From Mesorhizobium australicum WSM2073 (GTDB lineage: Bacteria; Pseudomonadota; Alphaproteobacteria; Rhizobiales; Rhizobiaceae): a stretch of 64,000 bases of DNA. Under the pieces are notes generated by a model, which was not told the origin of the DNA, did no database searches, and worked only from the letters and a program-made list of their open reading frames with translations. Where the stretch lies: the NCBI RefSeq assembly GCF_000230995.2, contig NC_019973.1, positions 3,672,001-3,736,000 of the forward strand. The letters run 5' to 3'. The translations under genes and the position numbers were made by a program. Below, in pieces: positions 52,675 through 62,078 of the stretch (the first letter of the stretch is position 1; each line of letters begins with the position of its first letter).

Positions 52675-53327
52675 GAGGATAGTTCCGTTTTTGAAGAGAT
52701 TGAATCGGAGGAATGGGACACGAAGACAAAGCGGAGGTCGGATACAGCGATGTTTTCGATCAGCTTGCCGTCAAGCGCGGCAAGGATGGTTTCACAGACG
52801 GAAGTGCGATGTTTCACGACGTCATGGCTCCAAAGGCGCAGGATCGAATAGCCCTGAGCGCGCATGAAGTCGTCGCGGCGGCGGTCATAGGGACTGTCCG
52901 CATGCTGGTGTCCGTCGACTTCGACAACAAGCCATTTTTCGCGGCAGGCGAAGTCAGCGTAGTAGGGTTCGATAGAGAACTGTCGCGTGAACTTGTAGCC
53001 GCCAAGCTTGCGGGCTTTTAGTTCGAGCCAAAGCAGTGCTTCCGCTTGATTGTCGCCTTGCCTGAGTTTTCTGGCTCTCTGGGTTGTGCCTGTTTTTCGG
53101 CGACTGCGCGTTTGAGGAGCGCCTTCCCCCACTCCGTCGCTGCTTCGCAGCGCCACCTCTCCCCCCTCCGGAGGGAGAGGAAGGGAGCCAACTGGGCTAG
53201 GCTCGCGCTTTTCCTCTCCCCCGTCGATCGGGGGAGAGGTGTCGAGCGAAGCTCGACGGAGTGGGGGTCGACTATTCATCGAATCCATACGAATGATCGG
53301 CTCATCAAAACGAACACTGCCGCTCAA
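52671..53327 (-). CDS. DUF559 (Vsr-like endonuclease fold) protein with repeat-derived N-terminus
   Basis: 218 aa. Residues 85-200 are a DUF559 domain (KLRQGDNQAEALLWLELKAR, then YYADFACREKWLVVEVDGHQH and ILRLWSHDVV), the PD-(D/E)XK-like Vsr relative. The first 75 residues are translated from an inserted dispersed repeat (53126-53267) and are probably not native. The gene overlaps the mttB2 stop and the DMGDH start by 4 nt each, wedged into the betaine operon. No methyltransferase gene next to it, so not an obvious restriction system. Confidence 0.65.
   Translation of the reverse strand: MSGSVRFDEPIIRMDSMNSRPPLRRASLDTSPPIDGGEEKREPSPVGSLPLPPEGGEVALRSSDGVGEGAPQTRSRRKTGTTQRARKLRQGDNQAEALLWLELKARKLGGYKFTRQFSIEPYYADFACREKWLVVEVDGHQHADSPYDRRRDDFMRAQGYSILRLWSHDVVKHRTSVCETILAALDGKLIENIAVSDLRFVFVSHSSDSISSKTELSS
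53126..53267. repeat. 142-bp dispersed repeat with 14-bp inverted termini
   Basis: Ends CCCCCACTCCGTCG / CGACGGAGTGGGGG are perfectly inverted; the interior is a C/G-rich imperfect palindrome with GGGGAGAGG and CCTCTCCC motifs. Resembles repeats scattered in many rhizobial genomes. It supplies the N-terminal codons of the DUF559 gene. Confidence 0.7.
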
Positions 53328-54901
53328 AAATCGGTCGGCGCGCCGCCTTCGGCTGTGCGCTTCGCAACAAAGGCGTTGAGCTCCTCGCGGATGGCGGGAT
53401 CCATGTAGGGCTCGTCATAGGAGGCCAGCCGCTCCTTCCACACCTTGTTGGCCTTTTCCATTGCCGTTGGCGAGCCGGCTTCCGCCCAGGTCTCGAAATT
53501 GCGCCAGTCCGAAAGGATGGGCGAATAAAACGCGGTCTTGTAGCGGTCCTGCGTGTGCTGGGTGCCGAAGAAGTGGCCGCCGGGGCCGACCGACTGGATG
53601 GCGTCGAAGCCGAGCGCTTCATCGGAAAGGTCAAGCGGGGTCAGGAATTCGGCCACCATCTGCAACAGGTCGATATCCAGAATAGTCTTCTCGTAGGAGC
53701 AGCGCAGGCCGCCTTCCAGCCAGCCGGCCGCATGCATCATCAGGTTGCCGCCGCCCTGCACCGCGCCCCACAGAGAGAACACGCTTTCATAGGCTGCCTG
53801 CGCATCGACGGTGTTGGCGGCGCAGGTGTTGGAGGTGCGGTAGGGGATGTTGTAGCGGCGGGCGAGCTGGCCCCCGACGAGCTGTGCCTTCATGTATTCG
53901 GGCGTGCCGAAGGCCGGCGAACCGGACTTCATGTCGACATTGGAGGTGAAGCCGCCATAGCCGACCGGCGCCCCCTTCCTGACCATCTGGGCGAAGGCAA
54001 TGCCGGACAGCGCCTCGGCATTCTGCTGCACCAGCGCGCCGGCGATGGTGACGGGCGCCATGGCGCCCGAGAGGGTGAAGGGCGTGACGATAACGACCTG
54101 GCCCTTGCTCGACATCTGGATGATGCCTTCCATCATCGGCACGTCGAGCTTGAGCGGCGAATTGGTGTTGATGATGGTGAAGACGGACGGTTCCGCGAGC
54201 AATTGCTCATGGCTAATGCCGCGCGCGATGCGGGTGATCTCGATGCCGTCGACATTGCGCTCCTTGCCGAGCGAATAGATGTGGAACACCTTGTCGGTCA
54301 GCGTGGCGAGGTCGCGGATGCATTCGAGATGGCGCACCGACGGGTGGATGTCAGTCGGCTCGACCGGATAGCCGCCCGTGCAATTCAGGATGTTGTGCAT
54401 CTGCGCCAGCCGCAGGAAATTGCGATAATCCTGCTGGTTGCCGGGCCGGCGGCCACGATCGATGTCGGAGCAATTGGGCGCCGAGGCCATCATCGAGATG
54501 ATCAGATTGTCACCGCCAAAGCGGACATTGTGCTCGGGGTTGCGGGCATGGATGGTGAATTCGGACGGGCAGTTCGACACCAGCTCCAGGATCATGTCGC
54601 TGTCGAAGCGCACGCGCTCCGAACCCTCGCGTACGTCGGCGCCGTGAGCCTTCATGATGCTGCGGGCTTCGTCATGCAGGACGTCTACGCCAATCTCGCG
54701 CAACACCCGCAAGGAGGCGAGGTGGATCGATTCCAGCTCGTCCTCGGACACCAGCTTGGTCGGCGTCAGCGGATTTTTCAGTTGGCGGAAAGCCGGCTGC
54801 TCGAACGCGGCCGAGCCACCGGCGCGCTTGCCGGCGCGACCGCCGCGGCGGGCACGGTCGGGCGCCAATGCCGGTTCTGAGGGTTGTAGGGCGGCGGTCA
54901 T
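53324..54901 (-). CDS. Second MttB-superfamily (non-pyrrolysine) methyltransferase
   Basis: 525 aa TIM barrel of the trimethylamine methyltransferase family: VRFGGDNLIISMMASAPNCSD, FGTPEYMKAQLVGGQLARRYN and HAAGWLEGG. No internal amber codon, so not a pyrrolysine enzyme. Same length as the copy at 36612-38189 but clearly different, with an arginine/glycine-rich N-terminus of about 30 residues. First gene of a minus-strand operon with DUF559, DMGDH and DddP-like genes. RBS GAGGA. The substrate may be a betaine whose product is then oxidised by the DMGDH-like enzyme. No separate corrinoid carrier adjoins. Confidence 0.9.
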   Translation of the reverse strand: MTAALQPSEPALAPDRARRGGRAGKRAGGSAAFEQPAFRQLKNPLTPTKLVSEDELESIHLASLRVLREIGVDVLHDEARSIMKAHGADVREGSERVRFDSDMILELVSNCPSEFTIHARNPEHNVRFGGDNLIISMMASAPNCSDIDRGRRPGNQQDYRNFLRLAQMHNILNCTGGYPVEPTDIHPSVRHLECIRDLATLTDKVFHIYSLGKERNVDGIEITRIARGISHEQLLAEPSVFTIINTNSPLKLDVPMMEGIIQMSSKGQVVIVTPFTLSGAMAPVTIAGALVQQNAEALSGIAFAQMVRKGAPVGYGGFTSNVDMKSGSPAFGTPEYMKAQLVGGQLARRYNIPYRTSNTCAANTVDAQAAYESVFSLWGAVQGGGNLMMHAAGWLEGGLRCSYEKTILDIDLLQMVAEFLTPLDLSDEALGFDAIQSVGPGGHFFGTQHTQDRYKTAFYSPILSDWRNFETWAEAGSPTAMEKANKVWKERLASYDEPYMDPAIREELNAFVAKRTAEGGAPTDF

Positions 54902-55161
54902 GATGGTCCTCGTAGGATGCGATAACGGGCGGCATAATGGACCGGCGCCCCTCCGGCCATTGCGGAGGCGGCGACCACTAGAGCGAGGGAAGCGACATGC
55001 CGGAACGGCAGCCAGGTGGGCGCGACATCCGCCCTGGCCACGCCGGCGCGCCGGCAGGCGTCTGAGTGAGGCCGTCGGATGGTGCAGATTTAAAGAGGCG
55101 TTACAGTACCGTCTTTTACTTCTGACATACTTGCGCGTTGAACTGTTTTTGGAGGGACGCC

Positions 55162-57069
55162 ATGCCTGACGTCGTCAAAGTGCGTGCCGCGACAAACAAC
55201 GAAGTCGCGTTCCTTTCCTGGGATCTTGACGGGATGATCCCAGGCTGCCTCGGTTTCGAGATCGTGCGCCTCTATCCCGATACAGGCGAGGAGCGTTGCC
55301 TTGCGTCCTGGGTGCCCTTCAAGGGTCAGCGCAATCCCCGATGGATTCCTCAGGATACCGGTGTCTGGCCGGTGCAGAAGACATTCTGGCGCGATCTGAC
55401 TGTCAGGCGCCGCCGCGACAGCATAGACGTCAGGCCGGACGGCGAGATGATCGCCTACCGCGTGCGTCCCGTTGGCGACATGAAGCCGGGTCTCGATCCC
55501 GTGCCGGTGCGCCCCGATCAGGTCGTCGACGGCAAACCCGCCTATACCGGACCGGCGCGACCCCTTGGCTATCTTGGGCAGGGCGCGGTCAGTTCGCCAA
55601 TCTTCCTGGGCCAAATGTTCGGCAAGGCACGCGTTGCCTTCACCAACGGCGTGCTTTCGACGCAATGGATGTCGCATGCGCTGGCGGAAGCCGGTATCAA
55701 AGTCGGCCAGCGCGACAAGATCAGGGCGGTGCTGCATGACCCGACCAGCAAGATCCGGGCCTATCTGCATGGCGACGTGCCTGACGTGCTGACCAGCCTG
55801 TTGAAAAGGGCCAAGGCCGAAGGCGGCACCGTCAGGCTTGCGCTCTATGAGCTCGGCGACGACGAATTGTGCGATGCCATCATCGCAGCCAGGGATGTAG
55901 TCGAAGTCATCCTCTCCAATTCGGGCAGGGATGACCAGACCAAGGCCTGGGATACCGGCAGCGCACCCTACAGGAAGCGTTTGCACGATGCGGGCGTCGT
56001 GGTGACGGACCGCCTGTTCAACAACAACCATATCGGCCACAACAAGTTCGCCGTCTACCGCGACACCCAGGGCAATCCGCAAGCGGTTATGGCCGGCAGT
56101 ACCAACTGGACGTCGACCGGCATATGCGGCCAGTCCAACAACGCTTTTGTCCGCGACGATCCGGCGATGGCGAAGGTGTTCGACGCCTATTGGGAACGCA
56201 TGAAAGCCGATGTGTTTCCGCCACCGGCTTCGGAAAGTGCTGCCGGCCACGTCGCGCAGACGCAGGGCGTGCCGTTCCGCAAGGAGAACCACATGCCAAA
56301 CCCGCTCAACGGCGCCTCGGCGGTGTTGGACGGCATGACGGTGTGGTTTTCGCCCAACGACCCGAACCGCAACAAGAAGGACATTTCGGTACGTCCGGTC
56401 GACCTCCAGGACGTCTTTGCCCGCATCAAAGCGGCGAAGCGGGCCGTACTGTTCCTGGTGTTCAACCCTTCGCTGCTCGGCGAAAATTCGATCGTAGACC
56501 AAGCGGTTGCGGCGGCGAAAGCCGATCCGAACCTCATCGTGCAGGGCGCGATCAGCGACGAAACGGCCATGCCCAACTATGTCGCTCCCACCAAGGATCC
56601 GGTCACCCACAAGTCGAACAAGGACGGCAAGTCGCCCTTTGTTTATCCGGAGAAGGTCTGGGAGGCCCCGAATGTCTCCATTGTACGGGCGGCGAACCTG
56701 ACCGGGACCACGATCGCGACGGATTTCCAGGCCGAAGTGCTCACCGTCGGCCACGCGATCGTGCACGACAAGATTGTTATCATCGATCCGATGGAGGACA
56801 ACGCCACCGTCATTACCGGCAGCCATAACCTCGGTTACAAGGCGTCCTACGAAAACGACGAGAATTTGGTCATCGTGGAAGGCGACAAGACCTTTGCCGC
56901 GGCCTATGCCGTGCACATGCTCGACGTCTTCGACCACTACAAGTTCCGGGCCTGGCGCAGGACGATCGGCAAGGGGCCTTCCGACGCTGACGGGATTGCC
57001 ATCGACGACAAGTGGCTGAAGCCCTATGCGGACGGCAAGAAAGGCGCAATCGCCCGCTACTTCCCGTAG
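55162..57069 (+). CDS. Phospholipase D-like (HKD) protein
   Basis: 635 aa, no signal peptide. Two PLD half-sites: HNKFAVYRD followed by GSTNWTS (about 293-320) and HDKIVIIDP followed by TGSHNLGY (about 535-560). The first has one extra residue between lysine and aspartate compared with H-x-K-x4-D; the second is canonical. A GGAGGG Shine-Dalgarno precedes the ATG at MPDVVKV. PLD-like proteins can be phosphodiesterases, nucleases or effectors; I cannot choose. It is divergent from mttB2 across a 260-bp gap that shows no promoter I can place. Confidence 0.8.
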   Translation: MPDVVKVRAATNNEVAFLSWDLDGMIPGCLGFEIVRLYPDTGEERCLASWVPFKGQRNPRWIPQDTGVWPVQKTFWRDLTVRRRRDSIDVRPDGEMIAYRVRPVGDMKPGLDPVPVRPDQVVDGKPAYTGPARPLGYLGQGAVSSPIFLGQMFGKARVAFTNGVLSTQWMSHALAEAGIKVGQRDKIRAVLHDPTSKIRAYLHGDVPDVLTSLLKRAKAEGGTVRLALYELGDDELCDAIIAARDVVEVILSNSGRDDQTKAWDTGSAPYRKRLHDAGVVVTDRLFNNNHIGHNKFAVYRDTQGNPQAVMAGSTNWTSTGICGQSNNAFVRDDPAMAKVFDAYWERMKADVFPPPASESAAGHVAQTQGVPFRKENHMPNPLNGASAVLDGMTVWFSPNDPNRNKKDISVRPVDLQDVFARIKAAKRAVLFLVFNPSLLGENSIVDQAVAAAKADPNLIVQGAISDETAMPNYVAPTKDPVTHKSNKDGKSPFVYPEKVWEAPNVSIVRAANLTGTTIATDFQAEVLTVGHAIVHDKIVIIDPMEDNATVITGSHNLGYKASYENDENLVIVEGDKTFAAAYAVHMLDVFDHYKFRAWRRTIGKGPSDADGIAIDDKWLKPYADGKKGAIARYFP

Positions 57070-57221
57070 CCGTCGCGTTCTGCATCCAAGTTCATTCGGG
57101 ACCGATTGGCGTCGGCCGGTCGGTCGATTTCCTTGGTGCAAGCGGATCTTCGGTTCGGCTCTTCCTTTCCTCTGGTCGAACCAGTAGCTAGTCGTGCTTG
57201 CTGGCCGATGGCCGCATTGAC

Positions 57222-58409
57222 ATGGATGACGGCATGGTCGCGACCGGCTCGAGCGAAGGCGAAGCGGGAACGCAATGGGCGGCGCTCGCGGGCGTCACCG
57301 CCGCATTAGCCATGTTCGGAGCGGCGCAAGGGTTGAGCTCGCCGCTGTTCACGCTCCTGATGCAGAAGCAAGGCATGTCGCCCGCCCTGATCGGCTTGTC
57401 GGCGGCGATGATGCCGGTTGGCCTGATTCTTTCGGCCTCTTTCGTGCCGGCTGCCGTGCGGCTGGTCGGGGCGCGAAACCTGGCGGTTGGCTGCTCGCTG
57501 ATTGGGGCGATGTGCTTCCTGGCCATCTTCTGTCTGCAAGACTGGGTTGCCTGGTACGTCATCCGATTCATCATCGGCATCGTCATCAACCCGCTCTATG
57601 TGCTGGGCGAAGTCTGGGCGCTGTCGCTGGCGCCGCCGTCTCGGCGCGGGCGAGTGATGGGCGTGTTCAACACACTGATGGGCGCCGGCTATGCCGCCGG
57701 CCCCTTTACGCTCACTCTGGTCGGTATCGAGGGCTGGGCACCTTTCAGTGTCGGCATTGGCGGGTTTGTGCTTTGCGCCGTCATTTTGCGCCTTGTCTCC
57801 TCGAAGCTCGCCGGTTTCGAAGATGACGGCCAGCCTGCCGGCAGCTTTGTCGGTTTTGCCCGGTTGGCGCCGGCGCTGCTGCTGGCGGTGCTGGTCTCGG
57901 CCGCCGTCCAGCAAAGCACCTATGCCCTGGTTCCTGTGTTTGGGGCCGGCTATGGCTTGCCGGAGGCGGTGCTCGCCGCGCTGGTGATGTCGCTGTCGCT
58001 GGGCAACATCCTTCTGCAGATCCCGCTCGGCCTGCTCGCCGAACGCTTCGGTGGCCGACCGATGATCCTGGCCTGCGCGGTGGCGACGACCGTTTGCGCT
58101 GTTCTGCTCCCGCTGCTGATTACCACACCGCTGATCTGGGGCGTGCTTCTGGTGATGGGCGCGGTGGGCTACGGTGTCTATACGATGGCGCTGGTCGAAC
58201 TCGGCAGCCGCTTCAGGGGTTCGCTGCTGGTCACCGGCAATGCGGCGTTCGCCTTGCTATGGGGTGTCGGCGGTATCGTTGGTCCGCCGGGCGCGGGCCT
58301 GCTGATGCAGGCGATCGGGCCGGTGGGTTTGCCAACCGTGATCATTGGCCTCGACGCTTTGCTGGTCGCGTTCGCGCTTTATAGATCGGCCAACCGCGGA
58401 GGGTCCTGA
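57222..58409 (+). CDS. MFS transporter (YcaD-like), first of tandem pair
   Basis: 395 aa with 12 predicted helices and conserved loop motifs PPSRRGRVMGVFNT and GLLAERFGGRP between helices. Related to the YcaD/YfkF-type carriers; substrate unknown. Candidate starts are at 57222 and 57234 (a TTG at 57198 is also in frame). The next gene is a diverged copy (same motifs, SPAxIGLSAAM), so they arose by tandem duplication. Confidence 0.8.
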   Translation: MDDGMVATGSSEGEAGTQWAALAGVTAALAMFGAAQGLSSPLFTLLMQKQGMSPALIGLSAAMMPVGLILSASFVPAAVRLVGARNLAVGCSLIGAMCFLAIFCLQDWVAWYVIRFIIGIVINPLYVLGEVWALSLAPPSRRGRVMGVFNTLMGAGYAAGPFTLTLVGIEGWAPFSVGIGGFVLCAVILRLVSSKLAGFEDDGQPAGSFVGFARLAPALLLAVLVSAAVQQSTYALVPVFGAGYGLPEAVLAALVMSLSLGNILLQIPLGLLAERFGGRPMILACAVATTVCAVLLPLLITTPLIWGVLLVMGAVGYGVYTMALVELGSRFRGSLLVTGNAAFALLWGVGGIVGPPGAGLLMQAIGPVGLPTVIIGLDALLVAFALYRSANRGGS

Positions 58410-58505
58410 CAGGGTCTGGCTGGAGCCGGGCATCCGTCCGGGCCGCGGGGCTTACCGCCGCCGGGCCGAACCGCTAAGTCTGCAACCGCGACAGCGTTAT
58501 GGATC

Positions 58506-59666
58506 ATGGACCTGGTGGATACGAGAAGCGACGAGACGATGCAATGGGCAGCGATCACCGGTGTGATCGCGACCGTGTCCGTTTTCGCCATCGCGCAGGG
58601 CCTGTCCTATCCGCTGCTGAGCTTCATCCTGCAGCGCCAGGGTGTCTCGCCCGCGATGATCGGCCTGTCGGCGGCGATGACGCCGATCGGGTTCATCGTC
58701 TCGTCGCCAATTATTCCAGCGCTGGCGAGGCGGTTCGGAGCAGGGCGCACGGCTCTGACTTGCGCGGCGCTTTCGGCTGTCGTGCTGGCGCTGATCGGCT
58801 GGACGCAGAACGTCTATCTCTGGTTTCCGCTGCGCTTGCTGATCGGCGTCGTGACCAACCCGCTCTATGTGCTCAGCGAAATCTGGGTAATCGCGCTGGC
58901 GCCGCCGGCCCGGCGCGGCCGCATCATGGGCCTCTATTCGACGATCATTTCCGCCGGCTTCGCGACCGGTCCGCTTTGTCTGCTCGCCGTTGGCACAGAA
59001 GGCTGGCCGCCGTTCCTTGTCGGCATTGGCGCCTTCGTGCTCTGCGGCATCTGCCTGGCGTCGGTTCTGCCACGGCTGCCCAGAGTAGACGAGGCCGGGC
59101 ATCAGGTTTCGGTGATGGGTTTCATGCCGCTCGCCTGGCTGCTTCTGTCGGCGGTGGTCGTAGCCGCGGGCTTCGAGCAGGCGGTGCTGGCGCTGCTGCC
59201 CGTCTACGGCACGCATTATGGCATCGCGGAGGCTCGCATGTCGGCGCTGCTATCGGTCATGATCGCCGGCAACATCGCCATGCAGGTTCCGCTTGGCCTG
59301 CTGGCCGAGCGGCTGACGGCCCGTTTCGTGCGCTTCATCTGCGTCCTGCTGACGCTGTTTGGCTGCGTGCTTTTGCCGATGCTGATCGAAACGCCGCTGA
59401 TCTGGCCTTGCGTCTTCGTCTGGGGAGCTGTGTCCTACGGCATCTACACGATGTCCATCATCGAACTTGGCGAGCGCTTCACCGGTTCGGCGCTGGTTGC
59501 CGGCAACGCGGCATTCTCCCTGATGTGGGGTGTCGGCGGCATTGTCGTCCCGCCGCTAGCGGGCGGCATAATGGATGTGACCGGTGCGAGCGGCCTGCCG
59601 CTGACGCTCGGCGCGATCTGCGCCGCGCTTGCGTTGGCGACGATTATCCGTCGGCGGGTGCGGTGA
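58506..59666 (+). CDS. MFS transporter (YcaD-like), second of tandem pair
   Basis: 386 aa, 12 helices, same family as the preceding gene with motifs APPARRGRIMGLYST and GLLAERLTAR; proteins align along their whole length with many conservative changes. Ends RRRVR. Substrate unknown. 96 nt after the first copy. Confidence 0.8.
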   Translation: MDLVDTRSDETMQWAAITGVIATVSVFAIAQGLSYPLLSFILQRQGVSPAMIGLSAAMTPIGFIVSSPIIPALARRFGAGRTALTCAALSAVVLALIGWTQNVYLWFPLRLLIGVVTNPLYVLSEIWVIALAPPARRGRIMGLYSTIISAGFATGPLCLLAVGTEGWPPFLVGIGAFVLCGICLASVLPRLPRVDEAGHQVSVMGFMPLAWLLLSAVVVAAGFEQAVLALLPVYGTHYGIAEARMSALLSVMIAGNIAMQVPLGLLAERLTARFVRFICVLLTLFGCVLLPMLIETPLIWPCVFVWGAVSYGIYTMSIIELGERFTGSALVAGNAAFSLMWGVGGIVVPPLAGGIMDVTGASGLPLTLGAICAALALATIIRRRVR

Positions 59667-59764
59667 AGCAACGCCGCAAGGGCCGCGAAAGGCCGTATCG
59701 CACCTTGAATGTCAGCGCCGCCAACGCAATGTAGGCGAAGCCGTTCAAAATCCCGGAGACCTGC

Positions 59765-61834
59765 ATGACCGCTTCGACAACCAGAGCCCAGCCCTTTCAG
59801 AAGACCGGCGATCCGTTCCTCTGGCTGGAGGACAGGACAAGCAAGGAATCGCTCGACTGGGTGCATCGCCAGAACGAGGTCACGGTGGCGGAATTGCAGG
59901 GCGATCCATCCTACCAGGCGTCGTTCCAGACGGCGCTCGACCTGATGACGGCCGAGGACAATATCGCGGTTGGCGCGGCGATCGCCGGTCATGTCTACAA
60001 TTTCTGGCAGGACAAGACCAATGCGCTCGGCCTGTGGCGCCGCACGACAGTCGCTTCCTACAAGACCGACAAGCCCGACTGGGAGACAATCATCGACTTC
60101 GACCAGCTGGCTGCGAGGGAGGGGATAAAATGGGTGTTCGGCGGCGCCGTCAGGCTCTACCCCGATTTCAACCGCTGCCTGGTCTCGATGTCGCCCGATG
60201 GCGGTGACGCCAGCGCGATGCGCGAGTTCGACATCGCGGCCAAGTCCTTCGTGGAAGGCGGTTTTCAGGCGCCGGCGTCGAAATCGGGCTTCGGCTGGCT
60301 GGACGAGGATACGGTCATCATCTCGGCCGCTTTCGAAGAGGCCGACAAGACAGAATCCGGCTATCCGCGCGTGGTCAAGCTCTGGAAGCGCGGCACCAGG
60401 CTGGAAGAGGCGACCCCGATCTTCGAGGCAGAGATCGAGGATCTTGCCGTTGGCGCCGGTGTCGAGTTCGACGGCGAGAAGCGTCACCTGTTTCTGGCGC
60501 GGACACTCAACTTCTTCGCATCGCACAGTTTCCTGCGCCTGCCTTCGGGCGAGAACCGCCGCATCCCGCTGCCCGACGACGTCACCGACACCTCGCTCTT
60601 TAGGGATCAACTGGTGTTCGGGGTGCGCACGCCATGGACGGCGCCGGACGGCACCGCATGCCAGCCGGACGGGCTTTACTCCTTCGACTTCGCGCATTGG
60701 ATCGAAACCGGCGGTTTTGGCGCCATCGAAACCTTGTTGGCGCCGGCGCATCGGGTTTCCATTGCCGGGCTCGCAAGAACGCAGGACCGCCTGTTCATCA
60801 GCTTGATGGACAATGTGCGCGGCAAGGTTCTCGTCTGCGAGCGCGAGCGCGGCGCCTGGTCGCTGAAACCCATCGCGCTGCCTGAAAACGGCACTGTCGG
60901 CATCAGCCATGCCGAGCATTTCGGCTCCACCGTCTCCTTTTCCTTCACCGATTTCCTGACGCCAAGCTCGATCATCTGGTCCGATGACAATGGCGAGACG
61001 CTGGCGACCGTGAAATCGCAGCCGGCCCGCTTCGATGCCTCGCCGCTGATCTCGGAGCAGTTCGAGGCGCGCTCGAAGGACGGCACGATGATCCCTTATT
61101 TCGTCGTCAGGCGGCGCGACCAGAACGGTCCGGTGCCGACGCTACTCTACGGCTATGGCGGTTTCGAAGTGCCGCTGTTGCCCGGCTATGCCGGCGTGCG
61201 CGGCAAGCTATGGCTGGAGAAAGGCAATGCCTATGTGCAGGCCTGCATTCGCGGCGGCGGCGAGTTCGGACCGGCCTGGCACCAGGCGGCGCTGAAAGGC
61301 AAACGCCAGAACGGGTTTGATGATTTCGCGGCAGTGGCGCAGGACGTCGTCAGGCGCGGTATCGCCACGGCTCAATCGCTCGGCATCCAGGGCGGCTCCA
61401 ATGGCGGCCTGCTGACCGGCGCTTCCCTGACGCAGCATCCCGAGCTTTTCGGCGCCGTCATCATCGAGGTGCCACTGCTCGACATGCTGCGCTACACCGA
61501 ATTGCCGCCGGGCGCTTCGTGGATGGCCGAATATGGCGATCCGTCGAAGCCGGAAGACGCCAAGTGGCTTTCCGCCTATTCGCCCTATCAACATGTCAAG
61601 GCCGATGCCGCCTATCCGCCGGTGCTCTTGACGACCTCGACCGCCGACGACCGGGTCCATCCCGGCCATGCGCGCAAGATGGCGGCCCGCCTGCAGGAGG
61701 CAGGACACGGCAAGACGCTGTTCTTCGAGGAGACCGAAGGCGGACATGGCGGGCGCGGCGACCGCCGGCCGCAGGCGGCGCAGACGGCGATGAAGTATGT
61801 CTTCCTGCAGCGCGCACTGGGCGGAAAAGCCTGA
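59765..61834 (+). CDS. Prolyl oligopeptidase family serine peptidase (S9A)
   Basis: 689 aa, cytoplasmic. N-terminal PFLWLEDRTSKESLDWV, a propeller middle (70-400), and the hydrolase domain with nucleophile elbow GGSNGGLL (about 546-553), aspartate in STADDRVHPGHARK and histidine in EGGHGGRGD. GGAGA precedes the ATG. Cleaves short proline-containing peptides. No linked genes. Confidence 0.9.
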   Translation: MTASTTRAQPFQKTGDPFLWLEDRTSKESLDWVHRQNEVTVAELQGDPSYQASFQTALDLMTAEDNIAVGAAIAGHVYNFWQDKTNALGLWRRTTVASYKTDKPDWETIIDFDQLAAREGIKWVFGGAVRLYPDFNRCLVSMSPDGGDASAMREFDIAAKSFVEGGFQAPASKSGFGWLDEDTVIISAAFEEADKTESGYPRVVKLWKRGTRLEEATPIFEAEIEDLAVGAGVEFDGEKRHLFLARTLNFFASHSFLRLPSGENRRIPLPDDVTDTSLFRDQLVFGVRTPWTAPDGTACQPDGLYSFDFAHWIETGGFGAIETLLAPAHRVSIAGLARTQDRLFISLMDNVRGKVLVCERERGAWSLKPIALPENGTVGISHAEHFGSTVSFSFTDFLTPSSIIWSDDNGETLATVKSQPARFDASPLISEQFEARSKDGTMIPYFVVRRRDQNGPVPTLLYGYGGFEVPLLPGYAGVRGKLWLEKGNAYVQACIRGGGEFGPAWHQAALKGKRQNGFDDFAAVAQDVVRRGIATAQSLGIQGGSNGGLLTGASLTQHPELFGAVIIEVPLLDMLRYTELPPGASWMAEYGDPSKPEDAKWLSAYSPYQHVKADAAYPPVLLTTSTADDRVHPGHARKMAARLQEAGHGKTLFFEETEGGHGGRGDRRPQAAQTAMKYVFLQRALGGKA

Positions 61835-61854
61835 CCTCATTCCATGGCACCCCT

Positions 61855-61890
61855 GAGCAAAGGGTGGTTCACCTCGACCGCCCTTTGCTC
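61855..61890 (+). terminator. Strong hairpin downstream of the prolyl oligopeptidase gene
   Basis: Perfect 10-bp arms GAGCAAAGGG / CCCTTTGCTC with a 16-nt loop, 20 nt after the stop. The bases after it (TAAGGTACC) are not a U-run, so it might be a rho-dependent end, a processing site, or a leader structure of the next transcript. Confidence 0.45.
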
Positions 61891-61902
61891 TAAGGTACCT
61901 TC

Positions 61903-62028
61903 ATGGCTCTCGCTACACTATCAGCTCGCGCATTCCGGGTCGCGGTGACACCGTCGTCACGCACGCTGCGCGCCGAGCTTTTGCGGCTGTGCGCCCGCAT
62001 CGGCTATTCGCCGCCTGCCGTCCTCTGA
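61903..62028 (+). CDS. Possible 41-aa leader or small protein
   Basis: An ATG-TGA frame of 41 codons (starts MALATLSARAFRV, ends YSPPAVL) in the 244-bp gap before the aminotransferase gene. Weak ribosome binding (AAGG 13 nt upstream). Arginine and leucine rich, no signal peptide. No supporting homology that I can cite. Confidence 0.3.
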   Translation: MALATLSARAFRVAVTPSSRTLRAELLRLCARIGYSPPAVL

Positions 62029-62078
62029 CGAATTCGCCCCGGCACCGCCGGAATGATTTCAGAGGAAAGACCAGATCA

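Noticed and set aside
49981..52851. A 956-codon plus-strand frame opposite the DMGDH-like gene
   Set aside because: Antisense shadow; minus strand shows the Rossmann and SSWHAAGG motifs and the GcvT domain.
52671..53327. Restriction-modification or Vsr repair system
   Set aside because: No DNA methyltransferase or restriction gene adjoins, and DUF559 alone is common in genomes without such a system.
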